Counted from the first letter of the stretch, positions 37,292 through 47,114 are shown. The stretch is 64,000 bases of DNA from Aedoeadaptatus nemausensis (GCF_903819165.1 NZ_CAIJCS010000022.1:1-64000), one strand, 5' to 3'. The notes: generated by a model not told the origin, from the letters alone. Translations and numbers: made by a program.

Positions 37292-38218
37292 ATGATTAAA
37301 TACATTTTAAGACGCCTTTTCTTTATGGTGCCTACGATGCTCGGCGTGAGCCTGATTATTTTCGGGCTCCTCTACTTAACGCCCGGGGACGCTGCCGTGG
37401 CGAAGCTCGGCCAACAGGCGCCGCCTGAGGCTATCGAGGCGTACCGGGAAGAGCTCGGGCTCAACGATCCCTTCCTCGTACAATACGGACGCTATATTAA
37501 AGGCGCTCTCCACGGCGATTTGGGAAAGAGTTATCTTTCCGGCGCCGATGTAGGGGACACACTGAAAGAATATTTTCCCGCCACAGTGAAGCTCACTTTA
37601 TTTTCCCTGGCGGTGGCCGTTATCTTCGGCATTATCTTCGGCATTTTAAGTGCCGTCTTTAAATACAGCTGGATCGACAAGATCTCCATGTTTTTCGGCA
37701 TGATCGGCCTTTCCATGCCCATTTTCTGGTCGGGTCTTTTGTTTATTTTGCTCTTTTCCGTGAAGCTGGGCTGGTTGCCCTCCTCGGGACTTCGCTCCTT
37801 TAAGCACTTGATCCTTCCGGGCTTTGCATTGGGCTTTCAGTCCATGGCCGTCATTATGCGCCAAACAAGATCTTCTATGCTCGATGTCTTAAATAAAGAT
37901 TATATTCGCACCGCGCGTTCCAAGGGATTCAGAGAGCGCTATGTTATTTTCGTTCACGCCCTTAAAAACGCCATGATCCCCGTATTAACCAGTGCGGGCC
38001 TTTTAACCGGCGCCCTTATCGGCGGAAGCGTGCTTACGGAGACCATCTTCTCCATTCCGGGCATCGGACGGCATATGGTACAAAGCATTACGGCGAGAGA
38101 CTACCCTATGATTCTCGGCGCCGTTCTCCTGATCTCACTTTCTTACTGTATCTTAAATCTCGTCGTCGACATTCTCTACGGCTTCCTCGATCCTCGAGTT
38201 CGAAGCCAATACGAATAA
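37292..38218 (+). CDS. dppB: Peptide ABC transporter permease (DppB/OppB)
   Basis: A 308-residue permease with six membrane segments. Starts MIKYILRRLFFMVPTMLGVS, has the Dpp/OppB signature LTPGDAA and YGRYIKGALHGDLGKSY, and an EAA-type loop DYIRTARSKGFRERYVIFVH. It forms the pore with DppC. Ribosome binding site AGAGGG. Confidence 0.93.
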   Translation: MIKYILRRLFFMVPTMLGVSLIIFGLLYLTPGDAAVAKLGQQAPPEAIEAYREELGLNDPFLVQYGRYIKGALHGDLGKSYLSGADVGDTLKEYFPATVKLTLFSLAVAVIFGIIFGILSAVFKYSWIDKISMFFGMIGLSMPIFWSGLLFILLFSVKLGWLPSSGLRSFKHLILPGFALGFQSMAVIMRQTRSSMLDVLNKDYIRTARSKGFRERYVIFVHALKNAMIPVLTSAGLLTGALIGGSVLTETIFSIPGIGRHMVQSITARDYPMILGAVLLISLSYCILNLVVDILYGFLDPRVRSQYE

Positions 38219-38227
38219 GGAGGGCTT

Positions 38228-39079
38228 ATGGAACAGAAACAATCGCGAACAAAAGACCTCCTGCGTATTTTTTACAAAAATAAAATGGCGGTAATGGGCT
38301 TTATTATTATTCTCGCCATGGTGATCATCGCCGTCTTCGCGCCGCTCATCGCCACGCAGGCCCCGGAGGCGCAGGATCTCGCCATAAGATTTCAATCGCC
38401 GTCGGCGGAGCATTTCTTCGGCACGGATAATTTCGGGCGGGATATCTTTTCAAATGTGGTCTACGGCGCCCGGATCTCTCTTTTTATCGGCCTCGTGGCC
38501 ACGATTATCTCCGTCGTTATCGGCACGATCATCGGCGCCGTCGCCGGTTTTTTCGGCGGAGGTGTAGACAATGTGCTCATGCGCCTCGTGGATATTATTT
38601 TATCCATACCGTCTTTAATTTTAGCCATCGCCATTTCCGCCGTATTGGGCACGGGGATTCGCAATTTAATCCTCGCCGTATCCCTTTCGAGCATTACGAA
38701 TTACGCCCGCATTGTAAGAGCCAGCGTGCTTTCCGTAAAAGAGCAGGAATATGTAGAGGCGGCTAAAATCGGCGGGGCGAGTAATTTCCGCCTGATCTTT
38801 CGCCATATTCTACCGAACTGCACGGGTCCCATTATTGTGCAGGCCACTTTGGGCGTAGGTACGGCGATTTTACAGGCGGCGAGCTTGAGCTTTATCGGCC
38901 TTGGCGTACAACCGCCGACACCGGAATGGGGCGGCATGCTTTCCCAGGGAAGAAGTTATATTCGGGACTATCCCCATATGACTATCTTCCCGGGTCTCGC
39001 CATCGCCCTTACGATTTTCTCGCTGAATCTTTTCGGCGACGGACTTAGTGATACGCTGGATGTAAAACAAAGGGGGTAG
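38228..39079 (+). CDS. dppC: Peptide ABC transporter permease (DppC/OppC)
   Basis: A 283-residue permease with the OppC N-terminal domain (FYKNKMAVMGFIIILAM), the signature HFFGTDNFGRDIFSNVVYGARISL and EAA loop QEYVEAAKIGGASNFRLIFRHI. Followed by dppD after two bases. AAGGAGGG ribosome binding site. Confidence 0.93.
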   Translation: MEQKQSRTKDLLRIFYKNKMAVMGFIIILAMVIIAVFAPLIATQAPEAQDLAIRFQSPSAEHFFGTDNFGRDIFSNVVYGARISLFIGLVATIISVVIGTIIGAVAGFFGGGVDNVLMRLVDIILSIPSLILAIAISAVLGTGIRNLILAVSLSSITNYARIVRASVLSVKEQEYVEAAKIGGASNFRLIFRHILPNCTGPIIVQATLGVGTAILQAASLSFIGLGVQPPTPEWGGMLSQGRSYIRDYPHMTIFPGLAIALTIFSLNLFGDGLSDTLDVKQRG

Positions 39080-39081
39080 TT

Positions 39082-40059
39082 GTGAATTTAATCGAATTTA
39101 AGAATCTGCATACTTCCTTCTATACGGATAATGGCGTCGTCCATGCGGTAAACGGCGTCAACTTTTCCATTCCCGAAGGCTCTACTTTGGCCGTGGTCGG
39201 CGAAAGCGGCAGCGGTAAGAGCGTAACCGCCCTGTCCCTTATGGGTCTTTTGCCGAGACCTATAGGTAGGATCGACGAAGGGGAAATTCTCTATCAGGGG
39301 AAAAATATCCTCGATATGGATCCTGTGGAGCGTCGGAAACTTAGAAGCAGAGACTTGGCCATGATCTTCCAGGAACCTATGACCAGCTTAAACCCTGCCC
39401 TGAAAGTGGGCTTTCAAATAGAAGAAGTCTACCGACGCATTATGGGCCTTTCTAAAGAAGAGGCGAAGAAAAAGACAATCGAAATGTTGGAAATGGTGGA
39501 GATAGAAGATGCCGCCAACAAAGCCAAGAGCTATCCCCACGAACTTTCAGGCGGTCAGCGCCAAAGGGTCATGATCGCCATCGCCCTGGCCTCGTCGCCG
39601 AAACTTTTAATCGCCGACGAGCCTACGACGGCGCTGGATGTTACCATTCAAAAAGAAGTTCTGGAACTTATGGACGATTTAAAGCGGGATCTCAACACCT
39701 CCATTATGCTCATTACGCATGATCTCGGCGTCGTGGCCCAAATGGCGGACGATGTGGTGGTCATGTACGGCGGACGGGTGATGGAAAAATCCGACGTCTG
39801 CACGATCTTCGACAATCCCATGCACCCCTATACCAAGGGGCTTTTGCGGGCCCGTCCCACTTTGGAAAACCGAGGAGAAAAACTCTACAATATTCCCGGC
39901 AATGTGCCCCCACCCTCGGAAATGGAAGGGCATTGCCCCTTCTACTCCCGCTGCGAAAGCCGCATGGACAGATGTAAGGAAGAAGTGCCGAAGCTGAGAG
40001 CGCAATATCCGGGGCATTGCGTCGCCTGCTTTTTATACGAGGGGGAAAGTTGTGAATAA
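39082..40059 (+). CDS. dppD: Peptide ABC transporter ATP-binding protein (DppD/OppD)
   Basis: 325 residues, GTG start with an AAGGGGGT ribosome binding site. Walker [13 protein letters not shown], signature [15 protein letters not shown], Walker [15 protein letters not shown]. The C-terminal oligopeptide/dipeptide extension has cysteines [14 protein letters not shown], which in some members bind an iron-sulfur cluster. Overlaps dppF by eight bases. Confidence 0.93.
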   Translation: MNLIEFKNLHTSFYTDNGVVHAVNGVNFSIPEGSTLAVVGESGSGKSVTALSLMGLLPRPIGRIDEGEILYQGKNILDMDPVERRKLRSRDLAMIFQEPMTSLNPALKVGFQIEEVYRRIMGLSKEEAKKKTIEMLEMVEIEDAANKAKSYPHELSGGQRQRVMIAIALASSPKLLIADEPTTALDVTIQKEVLELMDDLKRDLNTSIMLITHDLGVVAQMADDVVVMYGGRVMEKSDVCTIFDNPMHPYTKGLLRARPTLENRGEKLYNIPGNVPPPSEMEGHCPFYSRCESRMDRCKEEVPKLRAQYPGHCVACFLYEGESCE

Positions 40060-40858
40060 ATTACTTGAAGTCAAAAATTTAGTTCAGGAATTTCCCGTCG
40101 GTAAAAAAAGCCTCTTCGGCAAGAGGCAGGATATGTTTCGCGCCGTAGACGGCGTGTCCTTTACATTGGGAGAAAAAGAAACTCTCGGAATCGTCGGCGA
40201 AAGCGGCAGCGGAAAATCCACCCTCGCTCGTTGTATTTTAGGGCTTTACGGAAAAGCCCAAGGCTCCGTCATCTACAAAGGGAGAGAGGTCTTAAAAGCC
40301 GATGCTAAGGAATTGAAGGAGATTCGCCGAGACGTTCAAATGATTTTCCAGGACCCCTACAGCTCTTTAAATCCTCAAATGAGCGCCAGGGAAATCGTCA
40401 TGGAGCCCTTGATTAATTTAAACGCCCACATGGACCGCGGGGAAGCTCGAAAACGTGCCGAGGAGACACTCTCTCTATGCGGTCTCTCCGAAACCCATTT
40501 CGGCCGCTTTCCTCATGAATTTTCAGGCGGACAGCGTCAGCGCATCGGCATCGCCCGGGCCCTTGTCGTGGAACCGACCCTTATTTTGGCAGACGAGCCC
40601 ACATCGGCTCTCGACGTATCCATTCAGGCCCAGATCATTAATCTCCTGGAGGAACTTCAAGAGGAGCGTAATCTGAGCTATCTCTTTATTTCTCACGACA
40701 TCGCCGTCGTAGAACATATTTCCGATCGTATCGGCGTTATGTATCATGGGAAACTCGTGGAGATCAACGATCGGGACAGTATTATGAACGATCCTCAAGA
40801 GGATTACACGAAAAGACTACTTTCGGCGGTACCGCCCTTGGATCCTCATTGTAAATAA
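40052..40858 (+). CDS. dppF: Peptide ABC transporter ATP-binding protein (DppF/OppF)
   Basis: 268 residues, GTG start overlapping dppD. Walker [14 protein letters not shown], signature FSGGQRQRIGIARAL, Walker B LILADEPTSALDVS, H-loop FISHDIAVVEHI. It is shorter than the usual 310-330 residues because the C-terminal cysteine-containing extension is missing; the ATPase core is complete. Pairs with DppD to power peptide uptake. Confidence 0.92.
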   Translation: MNKLLEVKNLVQEFPVGKKSLFGKRQDMFRAVDGVSFTLGEKETLGIVGESGSGKSTLARCILGLYGKAQGSVIYKGREVLKADAKELKEIRRDVQMIFQDPYSSLNPQMSAREIVMEPLINLNAHMDRGEARKRAEETLSLCGLSETHFGRFPHEFSGGQRQRIGIARALVVEPTLILADEPTSALDVSIQAQIINLLEELQEERNLSYLFISHDIAVVEHISDRIGVMYHGKLVEINDRDSIMNDPQEDYTKRLLSAVPPLDPHCK

Positions 40859-40872
40859 AATACCGGTAGATG

Positions 40873-40934
40873 CACCATACTTTGTAAATTTTCTATGAAA
40901 TTATGAGATCGACAAAGTATGGTGTGTTTTTTAT
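40873..40934 (+). terminator. Terminator of the peptide transporter operon
   Basis: Thirteen-base perfect stem CACCATACTTTGT/ACAAAGTATGGTG with a 26-base loop, followed by TGTTTTTTAT. Confidence 0.85.
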
Positions 40935-40946
40935 AAAGGAGGACAC

Positions 40947-42353
40947 TTGAAACAAGTTAAAAGTAAAAGGAAGCTTCTCTTGATCATCCTATTACTGCTC
41001 ATTCCCGTTATCTATAGTTTGATGACCAAAAATCCCGAGGGAACGAATATCTCCGGAAATCCGGAGCTCACGGAGGCGGAGTTTATTTACGATCTCAGTT
41101 ACGTAAAAGAAGGAAAGAAAATTCACGAGCAAAATATCTTTAATCGGGAAATGGAGACCATAAAAAATGCAGAAGAATTTCTCGTCGTCGATTTTTTCCT
41201 CTTTAATGACGAGTATAATAAAGAATTAAAATTTCCCAATCAAGTGGAGGCAATGACCGATCTTTTAATCGAAAAGAAAAAAGCTCGGCCGTCTATGCCC
41301 ATATTATTCGTCACCGATCCCATTAACAATTTTTACGGCGCCTATGAAGAGGACAATATTAAGAGGCTGAGGGACGCCGGAGTTCAGGTAGTCGTTACGG
41401 ATCTCAATCAAATGAGAGACTCTAATCCTCTTTTTTCGGGATTTTACAGGGCCTATATCCAGTGGTTCGGTACCGGCGGCAGAGGTTGGATACGAAACTT
41501 TTTTGCTCGGGACGGAGAGAAGGTTACGGTTCGATCCATTTTAAAGCTGGCTAATTTTAAGGGTAATCATCGGAAGGTCGTGATTTCCGAGAAAGAAGCC
41601 GTCGTAGCGTCGGCCAATCCTCACGATCCCAGCGCCTATCATTCCAATGTGGCGATGGTATTTCGGGGAAAACCGATGGAGGATTTGATCCGTTCGGAAA
41701 GTGTCTTTTTCGATGAAATCCCTGAGGCTATTAATAATTTTCGCTGCAATGTAGAAGACTCGCCCTATAGACTGAAAGTAATCACCGAGGAAAAAATCCA
41801 TAATGCGCTTTCTGAAAATATTCGCAAGAGTAAAAAAGGCGATAAGATTAGGGTCGGGATTTTCTATATTTCGGAGTTCGAGATTCTGAAGGAACTCGGG
41901 GAAGCCGCTAAACGGGGCGTCGACGTGAGAATTATTGCGGATCTGAACAAAGACGCCTTCGGCATTGAGAAAAACGGTTCGCCGAACCGGCCGGCCCTCA
42001 GCGAGTTGAAGGACGAAGTGCCGGAGATACAAGTTCGCTGGTACAACACCCATGGGGAACAATTCCACACTAAGATGATTTATTTCGACTTTCAAGATCG
42101 TGCACCTTATGCGATTTTAGGGAGCGCAAATTATACGAGGCGAAATTTAAATAATTATAATTTGGAAACAAATGTGGCAGTGGAGATGGAGAGACATTCT
42201 CCTATGCATGAAGAAATAGACCGCTACTTTAACAGGCTTTGGAATAACGAAGACGGCGAATATACTTTGCCTTTTGTGGCATATTATGAAGGCGGATTCT
42301 TTATGCGTCATCTTTGGAAATTGCAGGAAGTGACGGGAATTTGTACCTGGTAA
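40947..42353 (+). CDS. Membrane-anchored phospholipase D-family protein
   Basis: 468 residues, TTG start 40947 after AAAGGAGGA. One N-terminal membrane helix (LLLIILLLLIPVIYSLM), then two PLD half-sites. The first is NHRKVVISEKEAVVASANPHD (H-x-K, then a later S-A-N). The second is FHTKMIYFDFQDRAPYAILGSANYT (HxKxxxxD...GSxN). It therefore belongs to the cardiolipin synthase/phospholipase D superfamily. It acts at the outer face or in the membrane on phospholipids or another phosphodiester. It is longer than a standard nuclease and lacks the usual two-helix N-terminus of ClsA. A decayed second copy follows at 42660. Confidence 0.85.
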   Translation: MKQVKSKRKLLLIILLLLIPVIYSLMTKNPEGTNISGNPELTEAEFIYDLSYVKEGKKIHEQNIFNREMETIKNAEEFLVVDFFLFNDEYNKELKFPNQVEAMTDLLIEKKKARPSMPILFVTDPINNFYGAYEEDNIKRLRDAGVQVVVTDLNQMRDSNPLFSGFYRAYIQWFGTGGRGWIRNFFARDGEKVTVRSILKLANFKGNHRKVVISEKEAVVASANPHDPSAYHSNVAMVFRGKPMEDLIRSESVFFDEIPEAINNFRCNVEDSPYRLKVITEEKIHNALSENIRKSKKGDKIRVGIFYISEFEILKELGEAAKRGVDVRIIADLNKDAFGIEKNGSPNRPALSELKDEVPEIQVRWYNTHGEQFHTKMIYFDFQDRAPYAILGSANYTRRNLNNYNLETNVAVEMERHSPMHEEIDRYFNRLWNNEDGEYTLPFVAYYEGGFFMRHLWKLQEVTGICTW

Positions 42354-42372
42354 GAGAGTTTGGCAAAAAAAG

Positions 42373-42403
42373 AACCGGAGACATAGGGAGTCTCCGGTTT
42401 TTT
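42373..42403. terminator. Bidirectional terminator, copy 1 of the duplicated module
   Basis: AACCGGAGAC/GTCTCCGGTT stem with a T run on both transcripts, between the PLD gene (+) and the small membrane gene (-). Nearly the same stem recurs at 42804. Confidence 0.88.
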
Positions 42404-42414
42404 AATGGGCAAAA

Positions 42415-42639
42415 TCAATCTTTCTTGTGTGCACTGTTTCCTTTACCATAGTGAGATATCATGTAAACGAGGATTCTGAAAAAAATTGTGGCGCCGATAA
42501 AGATCCAATAATAGAGATTTTTATAAAAATCACTGAACTGCCAATGACCGTAGATCCTCATGGAAATGAAGTAGTTCACCAAAATGGGGCCGAGGAAGAC
42601 TACGGCAAGGAGTAAGCTTGTTGTTTTTAAATCTTTCAT
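42415..42639 (-). CDS. Small two-helix membrane protein, WQFSDFY type (copy 1)
   Basis: 74 residues from 42639 (MKDLKTTSLL), chosen because GAGGTGAT sits just upstream. Two hydrophobic segments (SLLLAVVFLGPILVNYFI and YWIFIGATIFFRILVYMI) flank the loop GHWQFSDFYKNLYY. A paralogue with the same WQFSDFY loop is at 42847. It ends in a histidine/lysine tail. Function unknown; convergent with a PLD gene in both copies. Confidence 0.7.
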   Translation of the reverse strand: MKDLKTTSLLLAVVFLGPILVNYFISMRIYGHWQFSDFYKNLYYWIFIGATIFFRILVYMISHYGKGNSAHKKD

Positions 42640-42659
42640 GATATCACCTCTCATCTTCA

Positions 42660-42775
42660 TTTTATTCGCCGGAGAAAGCTTTGTAAAGGAAGTATTCCGC
42701 CATGGCAATTTCACCCGGCGAAATTTAGATAACTACCGGAAATTCCAAGAGGCCACGAGGCCATGCACCAGGTAA
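42660..42775 (+). pseudogene. Remnant of a second PLD-family gene
   Basis: The plus strand reads VFRHGNFTRRNLDNYRKFQ then EATRPCTR and a stop at 42773-42775. GNFTRRNLDNY matches ANYTRRNLNNY of the PLD gene at 40947, and RKFQEATRPCTR matches its last residues (WKLQEVTGICTW). So the fragment is a PLD C-terminus with an internal deletion of about 60 residues and no N-terminus. It precedes the second terminator exactly as in the intact copy. Confidence 0.65.
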
Positions 42776-42803
42776 AAGACGATAAAAGCTTATAGGCAAA
42801 ATA

Positions 42804-42834
42804 AAACCGGAGACAGGATGTGTCTCCGGTTTTT
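42804..42834. terminator. Bidirectional terminator, copy 2 of the duplicated module
   Basis: AAACCGGAGACA/TGTCTCCGGTTT with T runs on both strands. The stem core ACCGGAGAC is the same as at 42373. Confidence 0.88.
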
Positions 42835-42846
42835 ATATTGGGCAGA

Positions 42847-43053
42847 TTATTTTTTCTTCATATGATCTCGGTTAATGCCCGCCAACACATTGGATACCAA
42901 ATAAATGAGGGGAATATACCAATTCATAGGTTTGCTGTAAAAATCACTGAACTGCCAGGTGCCGTTGCCACGGTGAACTACAATGACGCTGGCGACAATT
43001 TCGAGGATAAAAATTAAAAGAAGAAAGGGAAGGGCTCGTTTTACATATTTCAT
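42847..43053 (-). CDS. Small two-helix membrane protein, WQFSDFY type (copy 2)
   Basis: 68 residues with AGGAGAT ribosome binding site. Hydrophobic LPFLLLIFILEIVASVIVV, loop NGTWQFSDFYSKPMNWYI, second segment PLIYLVSNVLAGI, basic end HMKKK. Shares WQFSDFY and topology with copy 1. No family recognised. Confidence 0.7.
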   Translation of the reverse strand: MKYVKRALPFLLLIFILEIVASVIVVHRGNGTWQFSDFYSKPMNWYIPLIYLVSNVLAGINRDHMKKK

Positions 43054-43092
43054 ATTGCGTATCTCCTGTCTTTATATTGAATGATTTGTAGA

Positions 43093-44688
43093 TTATTCGA
43101 CGACGGCGATGTAACCGTCGCAGCGCTTTTCCGTGCCGCCCATATAGACCTTTCGCTCCCGGTCGTATAGGAGGTACTGACCTCTGCCCATATCGAGATC
43201 GTGGGCAGGGCGTTCGATACGGTGGCCCCGACGGATCAATTCTTCCACGGCTTTTTCATCGTAATCTTTCTCTACGACGAGGGTTTTGTCTCCCGTCCAC
43301 ATAAAGCGCGGCGCGTCGAGGGCCGCCTGAGGATTGCGACCGTAGCGTAATAACTCGAGGAGGGTCTGCACGTGGCCTTGTGGCTGCATAAAGCCGCCCA
43401 TAACGCCGAAGGCACCGTAGGGCGCACCGTCTTTAGTGAGAAAACCGGGGATAATCGTGTGATATGGTCTTTTTCCCCCGGCGAGGCAATTGTCGTGGCC
43501 TTCCTCCAACGTGAAATTCAACAGGCGATTGTTTAGAGAGATCCCCGTTTCCGGCACGACGATCCCCGCGCCGAAGCCGTCGTAATTGGACTGAATCATG
43601 GAGACCATATTGCCGTCCTCGTCGCCCACGGCGAAATATACCGTGGAGCGATCCAGGGGATTGCCGTAGCGGATCGTCTCCGCCTCTTCGCCGATACGAT
43701 CAGCACATTTTTTCAGATACTTCGGATTTAAAAGATCTTCCGGCGTTAAAGACATATGCTCGGGATCGGTAACATACCTCGCCGCATCGGTCATGGTTCG
43801 CTTAATCGCCTCGGCGATGTAGTGGGCGCTTACACCGTCTCGTGGAACTGTCGATTTGTGTTTTAAGATCTCGAGGGCCATTAAGACGGAGATCCCCTGG
43901 CCGTTGGGAGGCAATTCCCAAACCTCGGCGCCTTCGAAAGAGACGGAAAGGGGCTTGACCTCGAGGGTTTCCTGGCGGGACAAATCGTGAGCGGTCATAT
44001 AGCCGCCCTGTTCTTTCATAAAAGACTCGATTCTCTCGGCGATGGCGCCATTATAAAAATCCTGTCCGCCGTCATTTGCAATAGATTCCAGGGTGCGAGC
44101 CATATGGGGAAAATGAATGGTGTCGCCGGCTTTCGGCGCTTCGCCGTTTATGGAGAACTGTTCCCAAAAGCTTTCGTAGAGAGGGCCGCCACACTTCCTA
44201 CGCTTGTCCAGTTCCATGGCCCAAATGCGCGCCACCGTAGGGGAGAGGACGTATCCTTCTTTCACATAGCGAATGGCGGGGGCGAGAACGTCTTTAAAAG
44301 GGAGTTTTCCGTGTAAGCTATGAATATCTGCCCAAGCCTTTACGGCGCCGGGTACGCCGACGGATTCGATGCCGAAATCGGGCATAGTATCGTGGCCTTT
44401 CTCCTTCATGGCGGATAGGGAGAGGGAAGCCGGGCTCTTGCCGCTTCCATTGTAGCCGTAGAGTGTATCGCCTATGGAGAGAATGGCGAATAAATCGCTC
44501 CCCAATCCGTTACTCGTAGGCTCGACTACTGTTTGGGCGGCGGCCACGGCGACGGCGGCGTCTACGGCATTGCCGCCTTGGCGTAAAACCGTCTCTCCGG
44601 CCTTGGCGGCTGCCGGGTTCGAGGCGAGCACCATGGCCTTGCCGTAGGTCACGGTGCGTTTGGAGCCGTAGGGATAGTCTTGGTACAT
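43093..44688 (-). CDS. ggt: Gamma-glutamyltransferase family protein (no signal peptide)
   Basis: 531 residues from ATG 44688, which is well placed behind AAAGGAG; the GTG at 44697 is too close. Autoprocessing N-terminal-nucleophile enzyme: the catalytic Thr lies in DRSTVYFAVGDEDGNMVSMI, followed by NNRLLNF and GGKRPYHTIIPGF; the large-subunit start has VLASNPAAAKAGETVLRQGGNAVDAAVA. It cleaves gamma-glutamyl bonds such as in glutathione. The lack of a signal peptide points to the cytoplasmic YwrD-like branch, so the physiological substrate may differ from glutathione. Confidence 0.92.
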   Translation of the reverse strand: MYQDYPYGSKRTVTYGKAMVLASNPAAAKAGETVLRQGGNAVDAAVAVAAAQTVVEPTSNGLGSDLFAILSIGDTLYGYNGSGKSPASLSLSAMKEKGHDTMPDFGIESVGVPGAVKAWADIHSLHGKLPFKDVLAPAIRYVKEGYVLSPTVARIWAMELDKRRKCGGPLYESFWEQFSINGEAPKAGDTIHFPHMARTLESIANDGGQDFYNGAIAERIESFMKEQGGYMTAHDLSRQETLEVKPLSVSFEGAEVWELPPNGQGISVLMALEILKHKSTVPRDGVSAHYIAEAIKRTMTDAARYVTDPEHMSLTPEDLLNPKYLKKCADRIGEEAETIRYGNPLDRSTVYFAVGDEDGNMVSMIQSNYDGFGAGIVVPETGISLNNRLLNFTLEEGHDNCLAGGKRPYHTIIPGFLTKDGAPYGAFGVMGGFMQPQGHVQTLLELLRYGRNPQAALDAPRFMWTGDKTLVVEKDYDEKAVEELIRRGHRIERPAHDLDMGRGQYLLYDRERKVYMGGTEKRCDGYIAVVE

Positions 44689-44786
44689 GATATTCACTCC
44701 TTTTCGATCAGTATAGCATAGAGGAGAAGGCTGTAAGTTACAAATTGGGAAATGTGTAAAACAAGCCTTTTAGAGCCTTAATTTAA

Positions 44787-44815
44787 TTGCAATAAAGTGT
44801 ACGCTATGGTAGTAT
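44787..44815 (+). promoter_or_regulatory. Promoter for secG
   Basis: TTGCAA (44787-44792) and TAGTAT (44810-44815) 17 bases apart, about 40 bases before the TTG start of secG. Confidence 0.6.
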
Positions 44816-44857
44816 AGAAACGTTATAAGTAGATCTTTTCATCGAGGAGGTGTAAGT

Positions 44858-45094
44858 TTGACCACATTTTTAAGTGTGATCGTCGCTCTTTCGGCTATTT
44901 GCGTCACGGGGTCTGTAGTTGTTCAGGAATCTAACCAAGTGGGCCTCGGAACCCTTGACGGCAGCGGAAGTGCTTCGTCTGAATGGGGCTCCAATCGGGG
45001 GACGAGCCGTAAAGAAATGTTAAAGCGTATTACGCTTGTATCATCCATTATCTTTTTTATTGCGACCATTTTATTAGTTGCGATTACGAAATAA
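44858..45094 (+). CDS. secG: Preprotein translocase subunit SecG
   Basis: 78 residues, TTG start behind GAGGTG. Two membrane segments (FLSVIVALSAICVTGSVVV and ITLVSSIIFFIATILLVAI) around the conserved SecG loop VQESNQVGLGTLDGSGSAS...WGSNRGTSRKEML. It supports SecYE during protein export. It stands next to the membrane pyrophosphatase, not the usual rnr-smpB. Confidence 0.88.
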   Translation: MTTFLSVIVALSAICVTGSVVVQESNQVGLGTLDGSGSASSEWGSNRGTSRKEMLKRITLVSSIIFFIATILLVAITK

Positions 45095-45106
45095 CCAGGA
45101 GGAATC

Positions 45107-47110
45107 ATGAATTACAATATTTTAATTATTGCTCCTATCATCGGGATTATCGCCATTCTGTTCGGCCTTTACAAAGCTTCTTACGTAGGTAAGCAAGACG
45201 CAGGTAACGAACGCATGAAAGAAATTTCCGGCTATATCCACGAAGGAGCCATGGCATTTTTACAACGTGAGTACAAAGCTCTCGTCGTCTTTGTCGTCGT
45301 ATTGGCGGCTGTTTTATTCTTTGCCATTAACTGGCAAACCGCCGTCTGCTTTATCGTCGGCGCAATCTTTTCCGTTCTCGCCGGCTACATCGGCATGAAC
45401 ACGGCCACCAAAGCCAATGTTCGTACAGCACAAGCTGCCCACACCCACGGTATGGCTAAAGCCCTCGATATCGCCTTCTCCGGCGGGGCCGTTATGGGTC
45501 TTGTCGTCGTCGGTCTCGGTATCGTCGGTATTTCCTTATTCTATTTATGGTTCGGCAATGCTGAAATCATTACGGGCTTCTCCCTCGGTGCATCGTCCAT
45601 CGCACTCTTCGCACGTGTCGGCGGCGGTATCTACACCAAAGCGGCCGACGTCGGTGCCGACCTGGTCGGTAAAGTCGAAGCCGGTATTCCGGAAGACGAC
45701 CCGAGAAACCCCGCCGTTATTGCGGACAACGTAGGCGATAACGTCGGCGACGTAGCAGGTATGGGTGCCGACTTGTTCGAATCCTATGTCGGTGCGCTAC
45801 TTTCCGTTATTACTCTCGGTTTCTTGGCATTCCAAGACAAAGGTATTCAATACGGTCTTTCTATCGCCGCAATCGGCATCGCTGCATCGATCATTTCCAT
45901 GTTCTTTGTAAAAGGAGACAAGAATCCTCAAAAAGCATTAAACATCGGTACCTATGTGGCATCGGGTATCACCATTGTTTGCGCAGGTATCCTTTCCAGT
46001 AAAATTTTCGGCGGACTTTCCGTCTTCTGGCCGGTTATTATCGGCGTGTGCGTCGGCTTGATTATCTCTAAAATCACCGAATACTACACAGCCGACAACT
46101 ACGCTCCCGTACAACGTATCGCAAGAGAATCTGAAACGGGCGCTTCCACCAATATCATCGCCGGCCTTTCCGTCGGTATGATGTCCACCGTCGGCCCGAT
46201 CATCGTACTGGCTATCGGCATCATCGCCGCATACTCCCTCGGCGGCGGTCATGAAGACGCTGTCTTCGGCTTGTACAGCATCGCCCTTGCGGCAGTAGGT
46301 ATGCTCGCTACTACGGCATCCACCATCGCCGTCGACGCTTACGGCCCCATCGCCGACAACGCAGGCGGTATTGCCGAAATGTGTGAACTCCCCGAAGAAG
46401 TTCGCGAAATCACCGACTCCTTAGACTCCGTCGGTAACACCACGGCCGCTATCGGTAAAGGCTTTGCCATCGGTTCTGCAGCTTTAACGGCTCTTTCCCT
46501 GTTTGTTTCCTATATTCAAGCGACGGGCCTTGCAGGCATCGATATTTCCAAGCCGAGTGTAATTGCCGGTACCTTTATCGGCGGTATGTTGCCCTTCGCT
46601 TTCTCCGCTCTCACCATGAGTGCGGTAGGTAATGCGGCAACGGCTATGATCGAAGAAGTACGTCGTCAATTTAAAGCGATCCCCGGCATTATGGAAGGAA
46701 CTTCCACTCCGGAATACGCTAAATGTGTCGATATTTCTACCGGTGCAGCCCTAAAAGAAATGGTCGTACCCGGCATTATCGCCGTTATCGTACCCCTTCT
46801 CGTAGGCTTCTTACTCGGTACTGAAGCACTGGGCGGCCTTCAAGCAGGTGCCCTTGTAACCGGCGTTCTTATGGCGATCTTCATGAGTAACGCAGGCGGC
46901 GCTTGGGACAACGCTAAGAAATACGTCGAAGGCGGCGCACACGGCGGCAAAGGCTCCGAAGCGCACAAAGCAGCGGTAACCGGCGACACTGTCGGCGACC
47001 CCTTCAAAGATACTTCCGGCCCCAGCTTGAACATCTTGATCAAGTTGATCACCGTCGTATCCTTAGTATTCGCTCCGCTCTTTGTACAATTCGGCGGCAT
47101 CTTTATGTAA
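45107..47110 (+). CDS. hppA: Membrane-bound proton/sodium-pumping pyrophosphatase
   Basis: A 667-residue protein with about 16 membrane helices that couples PPi hydrolysis to ion pumping. Catalytic motifs: [87 protein letters not shown]. The segment [18 protein letters not shown] has Ala where K+-independent enzymes have Lys, so it should be of the K+-dependent class (which includes Na+ pumps). AGGAGG ribosome binding site, 12 bases behind secG. Confidence 0.96.
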   Translation: MNYNILIIAPIIGIIAILFGLYKASYVGKQDAGNERMKEISGYIHEGAMAFLQREYKALVVFVVVLAAVLFFAINWQTAVCFIVGAIFSVLAGYIGMNTATKANVRTAQAAHTHGMAKALDIAFSGGAVMGLVVVGLGIVGISLFYLWFGNAEIITGFSLGASSIALFARVGGGIYTKAADVGADLVGKVEAGIPEDDPRNPAVIADNVGDNVGDVAGMGADLFESYVGALLSVITLGFLAFQDKGIQYGLSIAAIGIAASIISMFFVKGDKNPQKALNIGTYVASGITIVCAGILSSKIFGGLSVFWPVIIGVCVGLIISKITEYYTADNYAPVQRIARESETGASTNIIAGLSVGMMSTVGPIIVLAIGIIAAYSLGGGHEDAVFGLYSIALAAVGMLATTASTIAVDAYGPIADNAGGIAEMCELPEEVREITDSLDSVGNTTAAIGKGFAIGSAALTALSLFVSYIQATGLAGIDISKPSVIAGTFIGGMLPFAFSALTMSAVGNAATAMIEEVRRQFKAIPGIMEGTSTPEYAKCVDISTGAALKEMVVPGIIAVIVPLLVGFLLGTEALGGLQAGALVTGVLMAIFMSNAGGAWDNAKKYVEGGAHGGKGSEAHKAAVTGDTVGDPFKDTSGPSLNILIKLITVVSLVFAPLFVQFGGIFM

Positions 47111-47114
47111 TATC

